Part shown: piece after piece, positions 35,421 through 48,100 of the stretch
How positions within the stretch are numbered: the stretch's first letter is position 1
Layout: every line of letters begins with the position of its first letter
Source of the DNA: Xenoacremonium recifei
Lineage: Eukaryota > Ascomycota > Sordariomycetes > Hypocreales > Nectriaceae
DNA length: 64,000 nt
Direction: 5' to 3'
Assembly (NCBI GenBank): GCA_012184525.1
Contig: WOFQ01000011.1
Location: 558,001-622,000 of the forward strand
Program-made: the position numbers and the translations under genes
Notes under the pieces: generated by a model
Told to the model about the DNA's origin: nothing
What the model saw: the letters and a program-made list of their open reading frames with translations, nothing else
Databases searched by the model: none

Positions 35421-36192
35421 CTTGCGAACAGATTGCTTCACGGAACCCTTCTCAATGACTCTCCTCCCAGTGCTGAAGCCTGTCTGATTAAGAGCCACAA
35501 CAACAACAGCGGCGGCACCACGCCTTTTGATATCGGAGCGTCCAAATGGCGATCGACAAAGGCCACGTCTGGCAATCGGTACGGCGCGCGCGCAGGACGT
35601 CGACCAGCCCGCGTTCATAACAAATGGATACGAGACGAGACGAGTCCAATTGACGGCGGCCACGATGATATTTTTTTATGCTTGGTATTGCGATGGAGTG
35701 AGGGAGTGTTTTGCGGTGCGAGACACGGGGCAACGGAAGCGGGGGGGGCTGCTTGATAGCGGGTGTTTAGCACGTAATTAGAGGCCCTGGTGCCGGGAGT
35801 CTGGGGTATTTTCGGAGCGTGAAGCAAGGGACTTGGACTTGATCCAGTGTCTGACGCAGATACGCGAGCGATCAAGTCAAAGAAGCAAGCTGATTCAATT
35901 CATTTTATTTTGCTGTTATCCTTATCCATGCAATGCAATGCCTTATCTAATATGCTTTTTTCCCATGCTCCAGACGCCGTGAAATGCTCTTTCCCCCTTT
36001 TCTCTCCGTCTATGCCCCGAATCACGTGCAGTTGCCGCCTCGGCCCATCGCCGACCCGATGCCGAAATCCTCGGCGAGTCTTCCGTGGCTTCTATGCATC
36101 CAACACGCAACACCACCCACCATCAGAGATACTCCCATCTGAGACACTCTGTGTGAACAAGTTCAGCTCAGCTTAACTCTCCTCATCGCAGC
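35421..36192. other. Intergenic region between midasin and the isochorismatase-family gene
   Basis: 772 bp, containing the hydrolase promoter and the midasin 3' end. No gene or repeat recognised. Confidence 0.5.
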
Positions 36193-39100
36193 TTACGCGC
36201 TAACCTCGGCAAACCACGTCCGTAGCAGGCCAGCCAGCGCACTTGGCAGCTCCTCGAGATGGTGTACGATCAGATAGTACTGGAAGGGGAACGTGTCCAG
36301 GTATCGCTCGATGACCACGCGACTCTCGGCCCCGTCGCGCACAAACTTGGCCTCCTTGAGCTCCAGCACGCTGTCGCCCTTCTTCTTGCCCGTGTCGTCC
36401 ATGATGATGAAGACAATCATGATGCGCTCCTCCATGGCCTCGCGTAGCAGCCGCCGGATCGAGTCGTGCGCTGACGACGGCGTCAGACCATCTGACAGGA
36501 TCATGGCTAGCTGCCAGAGATCCGAGCCGCTGCCACCACTTCCCTGCCGACGCGCTTCTCGGAACGTGTCGATCGTCTGCCGAATCAGCAGGGCGATGTC
36601 TGTGCGGTCCTGGCCGAAGCTGAAGCGCTGCAGCACCTTGGCTCCCGCGTCAGCGCCGAAAGGCTCGGTTAGGCCGTGCGCCGTGAAGACGTCGGCGCCG
36701 AAGCCCAGCACGCCGACTTGGCCAGCCTCGAGCATCGTGAGCGAGCGCGAGACCATGACGAGCGACTCCATGGCCAGTGTGCCGGACGAGGACTCGCCCA
36801 TGCTCTTGCTGTCGTCGACGCACAGCAGAATCTGGTAAGTCCGCTTGGTTGGGATGGCACGACGCATCCATATCTTGTCGCGCTTGTAGCTTGATGCGAT
36901 GTACGGGATGATGCGCTTGATATTGAGCCGCTTGCCGGTGCGGAAGGCCCCTGAGAGCTTCGTCGACTGGGACGGGGTCAGGATCAGCCGTAGTTGCGAT
37001 GTGAGCGACAGCGAGAGGGCGTGAGTCTTCGTCTGGAACTCGGACCACTGCTTCAGGGATTCGCCAAAGTCTCGCAGAGGACGCTCCTCCGAGATGTGTG
37101 TGGTCGAGAGCTGAGTCGAGGTCTCCTGGATCTCTTCCTCGTCATCCTCATTCTCCATCATTTGCGTTTCCTGATCCTCTGAAGCCTCCTGATTGTAGTT
37201 GCCCTGTCTTGTCTTTACTCCCGACCGCGTGTCGTCCTTGTCGTTTTCCTTGTCATCATCCGCTTTCTTGGCCTCTGGAGCATCTGTAGGGTCGGAGGTG
37301 TCCATCTTGTCTGCCTCCTGTTCCGTAGATTCGTCCTTGTCTTCTTCCATGAGGCGACTCGAGGGGTCTTGTTTCTCCTCGTCGATGGCCATAGACTCAT
37401 CAATAGGCTGTACTTGCTCATCATCTGCAGTACCCATGGCTTGAGTGTCGGCGGCTGCCTCATCGTCCTGCAAGTGCTGGAACTCTCGTCGGCTCTGGTC
37501 TGCCTCAGTGTCTTGCTGCTGCTGGTTCTGCAACTGGTCCTCTGCAGTGTCGGCATTCTTGATGTCTTCTTGCTGACGGTGCCATCGCTCCAGCGCATCG
37601 CCGAGCTTCTTGAAAGGATCGCTACGTGCCGATTCCTCACTGTCTTGCTCTTGCTCGGCCTTGTCAATGGTCTCCTTGGATCGCGACATAGAACCCTTGT
37701 TGCCGGCACTTGTGTCCTGATCGGCACCAGCGTCGCCCATCTCGCCGTCTTCTTGCTGGGCTGCATTGCTCTGGAACTTCTCGTCAAGGTCCATCGAGTC
37801 TGCGTTTTGGTCTTGACCGGAGCTCTTGACATCGCTCGGCGCCGCATTCTCTATGTCGGTAGTGGCCTTGTCTTCATGAGGCGGCGGTTGATCCGTCTGG
37901 TCATCGGTGGGTTGCTCTTCGGGCGCTTCCTCCTCGTCGGGTTTGGCATCTTCCTGAACCTCATCGCCAGGGGCGGGTACTTCCTCGGCCTTCTCTTCAT
38001 CTTCTCCCTCCTTGGTCTCCTCCTCGTTCTCGCCTGCTTCCTCTTGATGCTGGGCTTGAGCGGCCGTGTCTTCCATTTCCTCTTCATTGTCGTCGCCCTT
38101 TTCCTGTTCCTCAACCTCATCCTTCTCTATATCGGAGAGCATGTCCAGATCGTCACTCTCTGAGCCCGCCTCTTCTTCCTCTTCGCCCAGGTCCAAGTCC
38201 ATTTCATCCGGCAGAGCAAGGGTATCATTTTCCTGCGCAGTTTGCTCCTGTCGATTCATCTCCTCCTGAGCCTTGACCTCTTCTTCCTCTTCGCCGACCT
38301 CTTCCTCCTCGGCATCCTTTTCTCCGGCGTCCTCAACATCTGGTTGCTCTTCACCCTCCTGGTTCTTGGCATCTTCATCAGCCGCCATCTGCTCATCGTC
38401 CTGTTTCTGGCCCTTGGCCTTGTCCCCTTGTTGATCTTTATCGGCTTTGTCGTCGTCTCCGTCCCACATCTTTTCGTCGACGGCAGTAGGATCCAAGTCG
38501 TCGACATCACCAGCTTCTTCGTCCATGTCGTTCTCTTCCTCTTCCTCATCTCCATTCTTTGAACCCTCTTCATCGTCATCTGCACCGTCGACACTCCCCA
38601 TTTCACCCTCCAACTCCTCATCAGCCATATCAACAGCGTCCTTTTCATCTTCTATCTCATCGCTCTTCTCTTTGTTGGCTTCTTGAGCGAGTTCAGATAA
38701 ATCCTCATCTGCTCCTATGTCTTTGCTGATATCCTCCGCACCTTCACCATCGCCGAGACCAGTACCAGCTTCGACATTACCTGATTCTTTCGAAGTCTCA
38801 TCTGACTTTTCCTGAGGAGTACAGAACCCTTGTGAACCAAGTTGGGTAAAAGTCTTGGTCAGATTGAACGCCATATGGGCCACAGCACGGTGGACCTCCA
38901 TGGCCTGAGACAAGGACTGAGTGCACAGCATGAGAAACTCGTCGAGGATAGGACCTGCCAGCGTCATGAGGCTCGTGGCAGCACCACTCAATTTGGGGTT
39001 CTCAAGATCGAGTCGCTTCAGCGCTTCAATGCAGGCAGAAATGGTCTTCTCGACATCCCGAAGGTGGAGTTTCTTAGTCAAAGAGTCGAGAGCGTTGACA

Positions 39101-42100
39101 TGTTTGGTTAGCCATCCGGGCTCGTCATCTTTGGTTTCGAGTTCGCCAGATGATTTTCTCGCTGCCTCCACGGCCACCAGAACCGTATCGCAAAGTTTGG
39201 AGACGCCATTCGCGAAGTCCGTCAAACTGGTATCGGGAACATCGACAGCAGATAGACTTGCGGTGATATACGTCCACGTACCAACTTGTTTGAGGATGAA
39301 TGCCAATTGGGGTTCGTCCGAGGCCGCCTTATTCACGAAGTCTTTAAACTTTCCTAGCGCAGTAGAGAAGTCAACGTGAACTTTCATGTTGCTTTCCCAT
39401 ACAAGACCTACGGGCAACTTGTACTGAGACTCATAGGTTTTCCAGAGAGCTTCGAATCGGCCGGACCATGTCTGTAGCTGGTCGAGAACAACTTCATGCT
39501 TCACCTTTCCTAGCTTCTGGTGAGTCCGGATCAGACGCATGGCGAAGTTCACCACTTGAACGAGCCACGGAAGTTGGCGAGAGCAGCCCCATTGTGACTT
39601 AGTATGTGTCAAAACATCATCCTGGGATTGCCGTCCAAGATTTCGAGCTGTCGAAATGGTGTTCTGGAGTGTTTTCAGGGACTTGGCGACTGAAGAAATG
39701 GTATTCCTTTGGCTTATTATGAGGTTTACCATTCCCTCAACGAATCCAAGACTTCGTGCAACTTCTGCCCCCGAAAGGTCCTCGTTGTGATCCCGAGCGA
39801 TCAATCTTGCCTTGGGAAGGAGATCGAGAACTTTGTGGAAGTAATACTCGATTGCTTGAGTGGACGCATTCTCGGCCATTTCAAAAGGTTGAACCGATGA
39901 AAGAACTGTTGACAGAGAGTCCTGCTCGGCTAGCTTGTCTTGACCCAAGTTGTACCTGAGACCCATCTGGCGGAGGTCTCTCAAAGTATCAGCAAACAGC
40001 TTGCGCTTTCTTGTCTTGAGATGCTTGACTTGGTCTTTGTTCTCATCTGTCAGGAACGGAGGGGTTTCTTTTCGAAGTTCTGCCATAGATTCGTCCAAAC
40101 TGGCCAAGAAGTTTTCAATGGTTTTTGGCACCGTGGTCTTCAGATCTGGAGAGGCAGAAACTTTGCGCATGATAGACACTGTCTTTGAAACGTTTGCAAG
40201 TCGACGGTGGTTTGTCAGCCAGCCAGGCATCGCCTCATCGAGAGAGGAGAATGCCCAAGTTGGGATATCCACAGGAGCATGTTGGCTCTCGCCCTGGATA
40301 TGGGGATGAACGTTGTCATCCGGAAGGCCTTGTGCAATGATTTGTGTTGTTTCCTGGCCGAGTACACCACGGAACTTCCTGACAAGTCGGAATAACTTCT
40401 GATGGGACTTGCGAGCGCTCTCTCGTAGGGCATTGATGTTTGTGTCTTTCCAACTGGCCACCAGCAGCACGTCCTTCATCTTCTTCTCGATAGGTAGGCG
40501 CCCCTTATGAATGGCTTCGTCAACCACTTTCTCGTATCTTGCATAGTAGCGGATGAAGTTGGAAACAGCATGCGAGATGACTTCAAGGTTGGGATAGTCT
40601 ACCATGAGAAGTTCGAGATGGCTCTGAAGCTGCTGCAACAATGCCAAACGAGCCTTGAACTGACCGATGATAGAGCTCGAGAAGTACATCTCAAGGTTCT
40701 GAATTAGAGAAGTGGCGTGAGCCTGCAGGTCTTCTCTCGAGTCCACCATAGCAAGGGGCACTGCAACGACAACCTGATAAGCAACGAACCACCAGGCATA
40801 AGCATCATCCTGACACTTCTTCTGCTCCATGTCGAAGAGATTGGCCCAGGTTGACAACTCAAGGCGCCGCCAACGGATGATCGTATCCGTGATAGCGTTG
40901 TGCAGCTCGAGGACGCCGTAAACCTTGCTGGCCCAACCGCCAAACTGCCATTCGTAGACATGACCGTGGAGATGCTCTAACTTGGGAAGAATCTTCGCAA
41001 GAGGTTCGGTGTGGACAAGCTCGAGGAGATTGTCACAAGACTGGATCACATCAACTAGAGGCTGCATGTGGCCGATTTCATCCACAAGCTGAAGCTCTCG
41101 GAATCTTGCCCTGACTTTGTGAGCCAAGGCAACCAGCTGGCGAGCCTCTGGGATGTTTGCGCTATTGTAGAAGTTGTAGGACTTATCAACAGTGGTCGAA
41201 GCAAGCATATCCATCTTGTCTCCGATGAGAAGCATAGTGCCTGCTAGCATCTTCCCACTCAGATTGCGATCGATGTTGTCATAGCCCGAAGTCTGAGCTA
41301 CGACCTTTTGACCGACGATATCGCAAAGCTCTCGAACAGCCTCCGCGGGGTCTTGTCCCCCAAGGAAGATTTTCTTGTGGATTTCGGCCACTCTTAGGGA
41401 TTGGTCGCGAACTTGATCCAGTTTCTTGACAGGCGCAACATTGGCTTGCTCCTCATCATCGAAAGTCGGGAAGAGCTCGTTGAACTCCTCTGCGTCAAGC
41501 TCTTCCTCGTCATCCAGGCTGCCGCGGAAGCGGTAGAGACTCCCCTGGGCGGCGGCCTCTTTACGATCGGCTTCGAGTTTCTTTGCCCACTCGTCGTAAA
41601 AGGAGTGGAAAGTTTCGAATGACAATTCGCGAACGCGTGGGTGAAGATTGTGCACCCCTTCAATTGCGACAGTAGTGTTGATGATGTTTAAGACTTCGAA
41701 GTTTTTAGATGACAGAGATCTTGTTCTCGGATCCCAGAGATTGCCCTCAAAGAAAGGTGTAACACGGAGAACTTGGTCAGTAGCACCATCCAGTTCCTTC
41801 GCGGATGCGGCATGACAGAGGGACAAGCCGACCAGCAGACATCGAAGTAAGTTAGCAGTTGGTCGAGTCATATCTTGGTAGGCTTCGAATCGGGATGAAA
41901 GTCTGTCGAGGAGTCGCACGACGTTTTCTTTCACAAGCGCCAACTCCTCTGCCGCTTGAGCAGGATCAACCTCAAGACGACCAAGCACTTCAGTCAGTCC
42001 TTGGCCAAGAATCGCTTTCAAGACGTTGGAGAACTCGGCTTGAAGTCGGCTCAGCTCCGATTTCTCAGGCCTGAATACCGGTTGAACCTCTTCCGGCAGA

Positions 42101-45100
42101 GGGCCAAGATCGGAAACTTCTTTCTCTAACATCCGTGTGCGCTCATTGGACGCCTGGCCAGTAAATTGAAGCTCGAAAGCTCGCAACACGGATATCTTAG
42201 TCTCTAGCAAAGAATGAAGCTCTTCGTAGTACTCTCGCTCCATCTTGGGACGACTCTGAGGATCAAAAGCCCGATCGGGAACATATAGCTTGATGGCACC
42301 GATGCTAAAGTGAATCCACGCGAATGCAGAATTGTAGGCTCGTTCACGGGGTTCAAACCGACCCAACTTTGCTGTCGCAAGTGCCTTGATGGCTGGGACC
42401 AAGTGCTCAGACGATATTCGCAGAAAATGCTCATGCTCAATGCGAGTGAGTTTCATATGAGCATTGTCAGGAAGCTCGATTCCACGGAGGGAGGCTTGTT
42501 CTTGGGCATGAAGAGATTCTTGGTAGATCTCATTCACCATTTCCCTCAAGTGCGGCCCATGAGCGGCAAAAACCTCGGTCATCAGTTGCCGGAGAAGGTC
42601 GTTCAGCGGCAGGATAGGGTCAATCGCCAGTTCCGAAGTCAGGCTCGCGAGCTGTCGCCCGATCGTTGGGAGCTCAGCCTCAAGCAGAGCCAAGGAATTC
42701 AGGTTCACTGATCCCAGAGACTCCAACTTTGACCACATCGAAGTCGCGAATTTTCCATCCCAGACGAATTGGTTCTGGTATACCAGGTTGTCGACAGATT
42801 GTAGGATGGCTGCTTGATGATTGGATGTTGCAAGCGTCATTCCAGCCTTTGTAGAGACGTTTGAAAGTACTGCGAGCTCCTGATCATTGCTGTGCGGGAC
42901 GGAACCGCTTCCCAAAGCGCGAAGTTGAGCCACTTGTCGAAGAGACTCGAATTCAGGAGCGAAGAAGGGTTTGAAGTCGGTTTCTTCGCTTCCAATGCGG
43001 GCCTCCAATAGCTCAATCTCCGTCGTCACTGCTCTAACGAGGTCATCCACGTTTGAGACTTCGCCACGAGTGATCTCAGAGACTTTCTCCAAGGTGACCA
43101 TTGCCTTGGACAGATCAGAGATAGATGCTCTAGCTTTCCATCGGAGAGCGTCGAATCTCTCACCCAGTTTGTCTATCTCCAAGGAACGGTCTAGGACTTC
43201 TTTGGTGGGCATTGGTGTTGGCCGGAAGACTTGCCACAGCAACTCCATGCTCAGACCCGTTGTCAACTTGAACCCACTGCTAAAGTCCTTGCTCAACTTG
43301 GCGATAAGCTGAACAACGAAACGACGCTCTTGTTCTCCAGTGCAAGCATCGAGTCGCTTCTGGAGTAAATTGGCACCCTGGGCGAGATGTGCCTGGAATT
43401 TTGCATCATCAAAGTTTGTCTCCGAGGCAAGCTTGATAGTACGCTCGACATAGCGGCCCGCAGCCCGCAGGATCTGAACTCGTTCTCCCCATGAACCAGA
43501 AGATTCAAACTCCATTTCCAGAAATTCTCTCATTAGATTGATAGTTGAAGAGAGGAAAGATGTGAGTCCAACGGTAGAGTCTTTCGCCACTGCAGCAACA
43601 CGATCGCTGATCAGAGACCGCTGCAGGCGATTGAGAGCTGGCAGTTTGGTCGTTTGGGCTTGACGGCGACAGGTGTCCAGCCTCTGCCGAAGTTCGAAGA
43701 TATCTTGATGGAACTCAAGCCCTGATCCGAGCCATCTCGCCTGGTCTGACTCAGGAAGCAATCTCATGAAAAGGTCATTACCAAGAGGTTGGAGAGGCTG
43801 AGCGTCCTTTGATTCGAGAGAGTAGGACGCAGGGAGAGCTGAGTACATTCGAGAAATGGCGATGACTCCAGCTGATCCACCAGTTGACCGAAGGAAGTTG
43901 AAGAATTGCTCGACGGCCAGTTTTGCGGCTGAGCCTTCAGCGGTGACACTCTCATTGTAGATTGTGAAGCGAGGTAGGAAGGAGAAGTCGGCAAATGAGA
44001 GATTTTGAAGAGCGACTTGTGAAGTCCGGGAGGTCTCGATATCATTTGAATCGGCTTGGGAGACTTGCTGAAAAAGCGCATATCTCTGCAGATTGCCTTC
44101 AATGGAGGCAACTCTGCCGAAATATAACTCTGACTTAGGAGGAGGCGTGTGGATGTGAATCTCGACAGCTCGGTTACGCATAGCTCGAGAGAGTTCGCCG
44201 TATCGGGGATCCATCGTCAAGAAGATGCGGAAGTCGGGATGAGGCTTCACAATCCTAGGTTCTCCTCCCGGCCCACAATGCTCGTTGATGCTGAGGAATC
44301 CGTTCGGCTCGAGGAGTGAATTCAATCGGTCAAGAACTGAGGCATTACACATGTTCGCGTTGTCCAGCACGAGCCATTGACCTTCTTGAAGTGCTTTGAC
44401 TATCACTCCGTTCAGCCACTCAAAGCGAGGGTTAGACAGAACGAGGGGACCTTCAATAAGACTAAGAGTCTTTGAGAGCGAGACTCGAATCTCGGCGTTA
44501 TCAGGGATGTGAGAAACGAGTTCGCTGACGGAAGTGCGAATAGAGGCCAGGTCGTCCACGTCGCCGCTGAAACCATCCAGGAGATGCAGCAATTTCAGAG
44601 CCTCGTGGGGAACGTTGCCGGGCACAACCTCCATTACTGAACTCTGGAGTTCTTTCTGCAGACCTCGAAGGGAAGCATTGACCTCTCGGAGAGGATCGGC
44701 TTGCTCAAAGCCACCCACGAGGTCCATAGTGTCGATGTCAGCGTTCATGGGAAACACCACGAGAGAGGTGCCGGCCAAAGCAGCGACATGCTCCAGAAGG
44801 ACAGTCTTGCCATAGCCAGAAGGGCTGCTCAGAATGCATGGGATATTTTGCTTGATGCAAATCATGAGAGACTCCAGCTCTGACAGGCGTGGCACGACGT
44901 CAATGTTTGGAAGATGCTCTGGTTGTGAGTTGCGGTTTCGATTCAGCAGAGCAAGACCGATCTGGCTGTACGCCGAGCTAACATCATGGTATAAGCTATG
45001 CTGCAAAGGCTCTGAACCAGAAAGGCTGCCGAAAAGCTGAGTAACCTCTTCTCGGTCCTTCTCGGTGCGAAATCGTTGTCTGACGATAATGTCAAGGAAA

Positions 45101-48100
45101 TCATCCGCTGTTCCGGTCTGGAGGAGGGGGTCGGAGGAGCTAAGAAGCTTCAACCAACGAAGGACGTCACGAAGATTGAACTCCCAAGGGCTCCCCTGGA
45201 CTCCAAAAGACCTCTCAACAACCAGCTTGTGCTCAAGTTGCGAGATGAAGTGAATGAGTTGCTCAATCGTCTCGGCAGCGATGTTGGGATAGTTGTGCGC
45301 AGCAATCAGCTTCAAGTCCTCGTCCGAGAACACGTCGGCGTAGACGACAATGAAACGATTCACAAAGGAACTAGGAAGTCCTTTTCGGCCACCACCTTGA
45401 TGGTGCGGATTCTGGGCGGCGAAGAGCCTGAAGTCTGGGTGACGTTTGAAGACTTGGTCGAGCTCCGAAATGTAGACTTCTCCACGGTGATCCAGACAAG
45501 CGTTCAGTCCTTCGAGAACCGACTGAGAGGCAAGGTTCATTTCGTCAAGCAGAACCCATTCGCCTTTTTGCATAGCTTGCAGAAAAGGAGCGTCTCTCCA
45601 GGCAAAGTTTCCAGCCTCTGCACCCTCGACGGGCACATCGGTTCCGAAAAGATCCATCAGGTCGGTCTGGTCAGAAAGATTGATTCGTGTAAGCGGCCGA
45701 CCACACGCTTGAGAAAGTGCAGCAACCAGCGTAGTTTTTCCCACACCAGGGCTTCCTTCGAGAAGAATTGGCTTCTGCATCTGCAGTGCTCGAAGGACTC
45801 TCATAGCGTTGAGGCGTGTTGTCGGAGCGTGGAAAGCAAAGCCCCGGTCTGCGGAACCCGAAGGTAGTCTTGCAACGCTGAACTCGCCAATCTTAAGAGT
45901 ATTCTCGTCCATATGTAAATCTGGATGAGTCTGGTACACTTGAGAGACATCCTTGCCGACCAACTCGCTCAGCTTGTCCAGGCATTTCAGCCTCTGCTCG
46001 TTTATCGATTTGGGGTCGGTAGCGAGTATTGCCGAAGGATTGGCACCAATACTGTCAATGAAAATTGTCGAGGCTCCATGAACCAGAGAAACCACAGGAT
46101 CGTTGGTCCGGAAGTTGTTCACAAATTGCACCCAAACAAGGATCTCTCGAACTGAGAACGGCGTAGAGGCCATGGACCGGAAAGTCTTTCCGAACCATGC
46201 AGCGAACTTCACGATTGGATCAACGAGCTGCTTCGCTTCGTTAGAGAGCTTTGTCCGAACGATGTCGTAAATGTCCTCGCTCTCGGACAATGGAGAAACC
46301 CAAATCTCAGTGAAACGGTTTCGAAGCGCTGGAGAAAGCTCTTTCTTGCCAAAGTCACCTCCGGGATTCATGGTAGCAAAGAACTGGAATCCATCGGCAC
46401 CAACAACAAATGAGTTGTCGATACCCTTCTCCGCTAGGAGGAGCGTTCTCTGGGGTTCCAGGACTGAATTGAGACGCTCCAAAACCGAGTCATCCGCGAG
46501 TGAGATTTCATCAAGGAGAAAGAAATGGCCTTGTCTCATGGCTTCAACAAGACTTCCATCGGCCCACTCGAACAGCGCCTTGCTTCGCGTTTCATTCGAC
46601 GCAATCCGTTGCCGAATATCCTCTGGAACCTGGGCGACGACTGACGGTTCAAGTGCCTTGTATTTCTCAAGACGATCCTCAACCGAACCAGCAGAATCCC
46701 CTCCGAGGGTCTCTAACGTAGTTTTGAGGTCAACATCAAGAGCCTCGACGATGGCTCCCCTATTTCGAACTGGTCGTTGGGATCCGATCAAATCCCCAGT
46801 CTCAGTGTTTTGGTGAGCATTCACAATGTGCAACTCCTTATTCAAAGCTTCAGCAAGCAACTGGCAAACAGTAGTCTTTCCGCAGCCCGTCTCTCCCACC
46901 AGGAGTACAGGCTCGTTATTGCGAAGTGCTCGGGACACAAGAACGTATAGACGCCGCATAGAGTGAGTCCACACCACACCCTGGCTGTTCGCTTGTCGGC
47001 TGAGGCGCTTTAGCTCCGGGGCAGTATCTGCAGAGTATAGATCGAGAGGGTCGATCTTGACCTTGAAGACTTTCTCAATCACCTCCTTGACAGCCACACG
47101 TTCCTCCTCGTTGCGGACTCGCTCCGCCAGGAGCATGAAGCCATGCGCAGCTATCTCTTCTCGCGTGTCAGCTTCCCTCAAAGCCCATCGGAACAAGTCT
47201 CGGAGCGTGGCAAAGCTATCCTTCTGCTCGAACAACCGGCTGGTCTGGCGAAGACGCGAGAGCTCCTTGTAAACAGTGACAATTCGCCTGCAGTCGGGAG
47301 GTGATGTATTCTTGCTACGCTGTTGGAGGATGAACTCGAGTTCATCCTCGGGAATATCGTCAAAGTGAAGTTCCAGGAATCTGTTTCGGAAAGCTCTGGA
47401 AAGCACCTTTCTGCCGCCGTAGAGACCGGGCGGATTCTGAGTTGCGAAAAGGATAAAGTTCTCGTGAGGCTTGACAACCTCCTGCGTTTCTGGGATGAGA
47501 AGCTCCCGGTTGTCATCAAGCAAACGGTTGAGTGCTTCCAAGACATCTGTAGGCGCCAGATTGAGTTCATCGAGAACGATCCAATGTCCTTGGCGCATGG
47601 CTTGCACCAGAATGCCCTCTTGGAAGCGCAGTTTGCCATCTGGACCTGATACGTAGGTACCCAAGTACTCTTGCAGATCTGTGTGCTCGTGATTGTTGAT
47701 TCGCACAAACTTGTTTCCTGTGAAGTTTGCCAGGTACTCAATCATACTTGTTTTTCCAGCTGACGTCGGTCCCTGAATGAGAATGGGGAAGCGTCTTGTA
47801 GATGTAGCTCGCACCAAATTGAGTAGATTCCGTTCAACGTAGGGGGTGATAATGTAGTCATCCCGCTCGATAGGAACCTGGTCACCCTGGAACAGCCAAT
47901 ATTGTCGGTCTTTGCTCTTGTTCCTGAAACGCACGTACTGCCTGCCGTCATTTGGATGCTTTGGTGCTTGAGAGAGAAGAGACTGGGCATTCCCGTGTCG
48001 TTCAAAGAGATGGTGATGGATAAGTGGCACGAGCATCTTCTCCGAGTCTCGATCAAGAAGGGTCAGGAAACCCATGGAGAAACCCTCATAGAGGGCGCGT

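Noticed and set aside
37369..38163. 264-codon hydrophobic ORF on the plus strand opposite midasin
   Set aside because: It is the complement of Glu/Asp codon runs, which read as Leu/Phe/Val on the other strand; it has no independent support.
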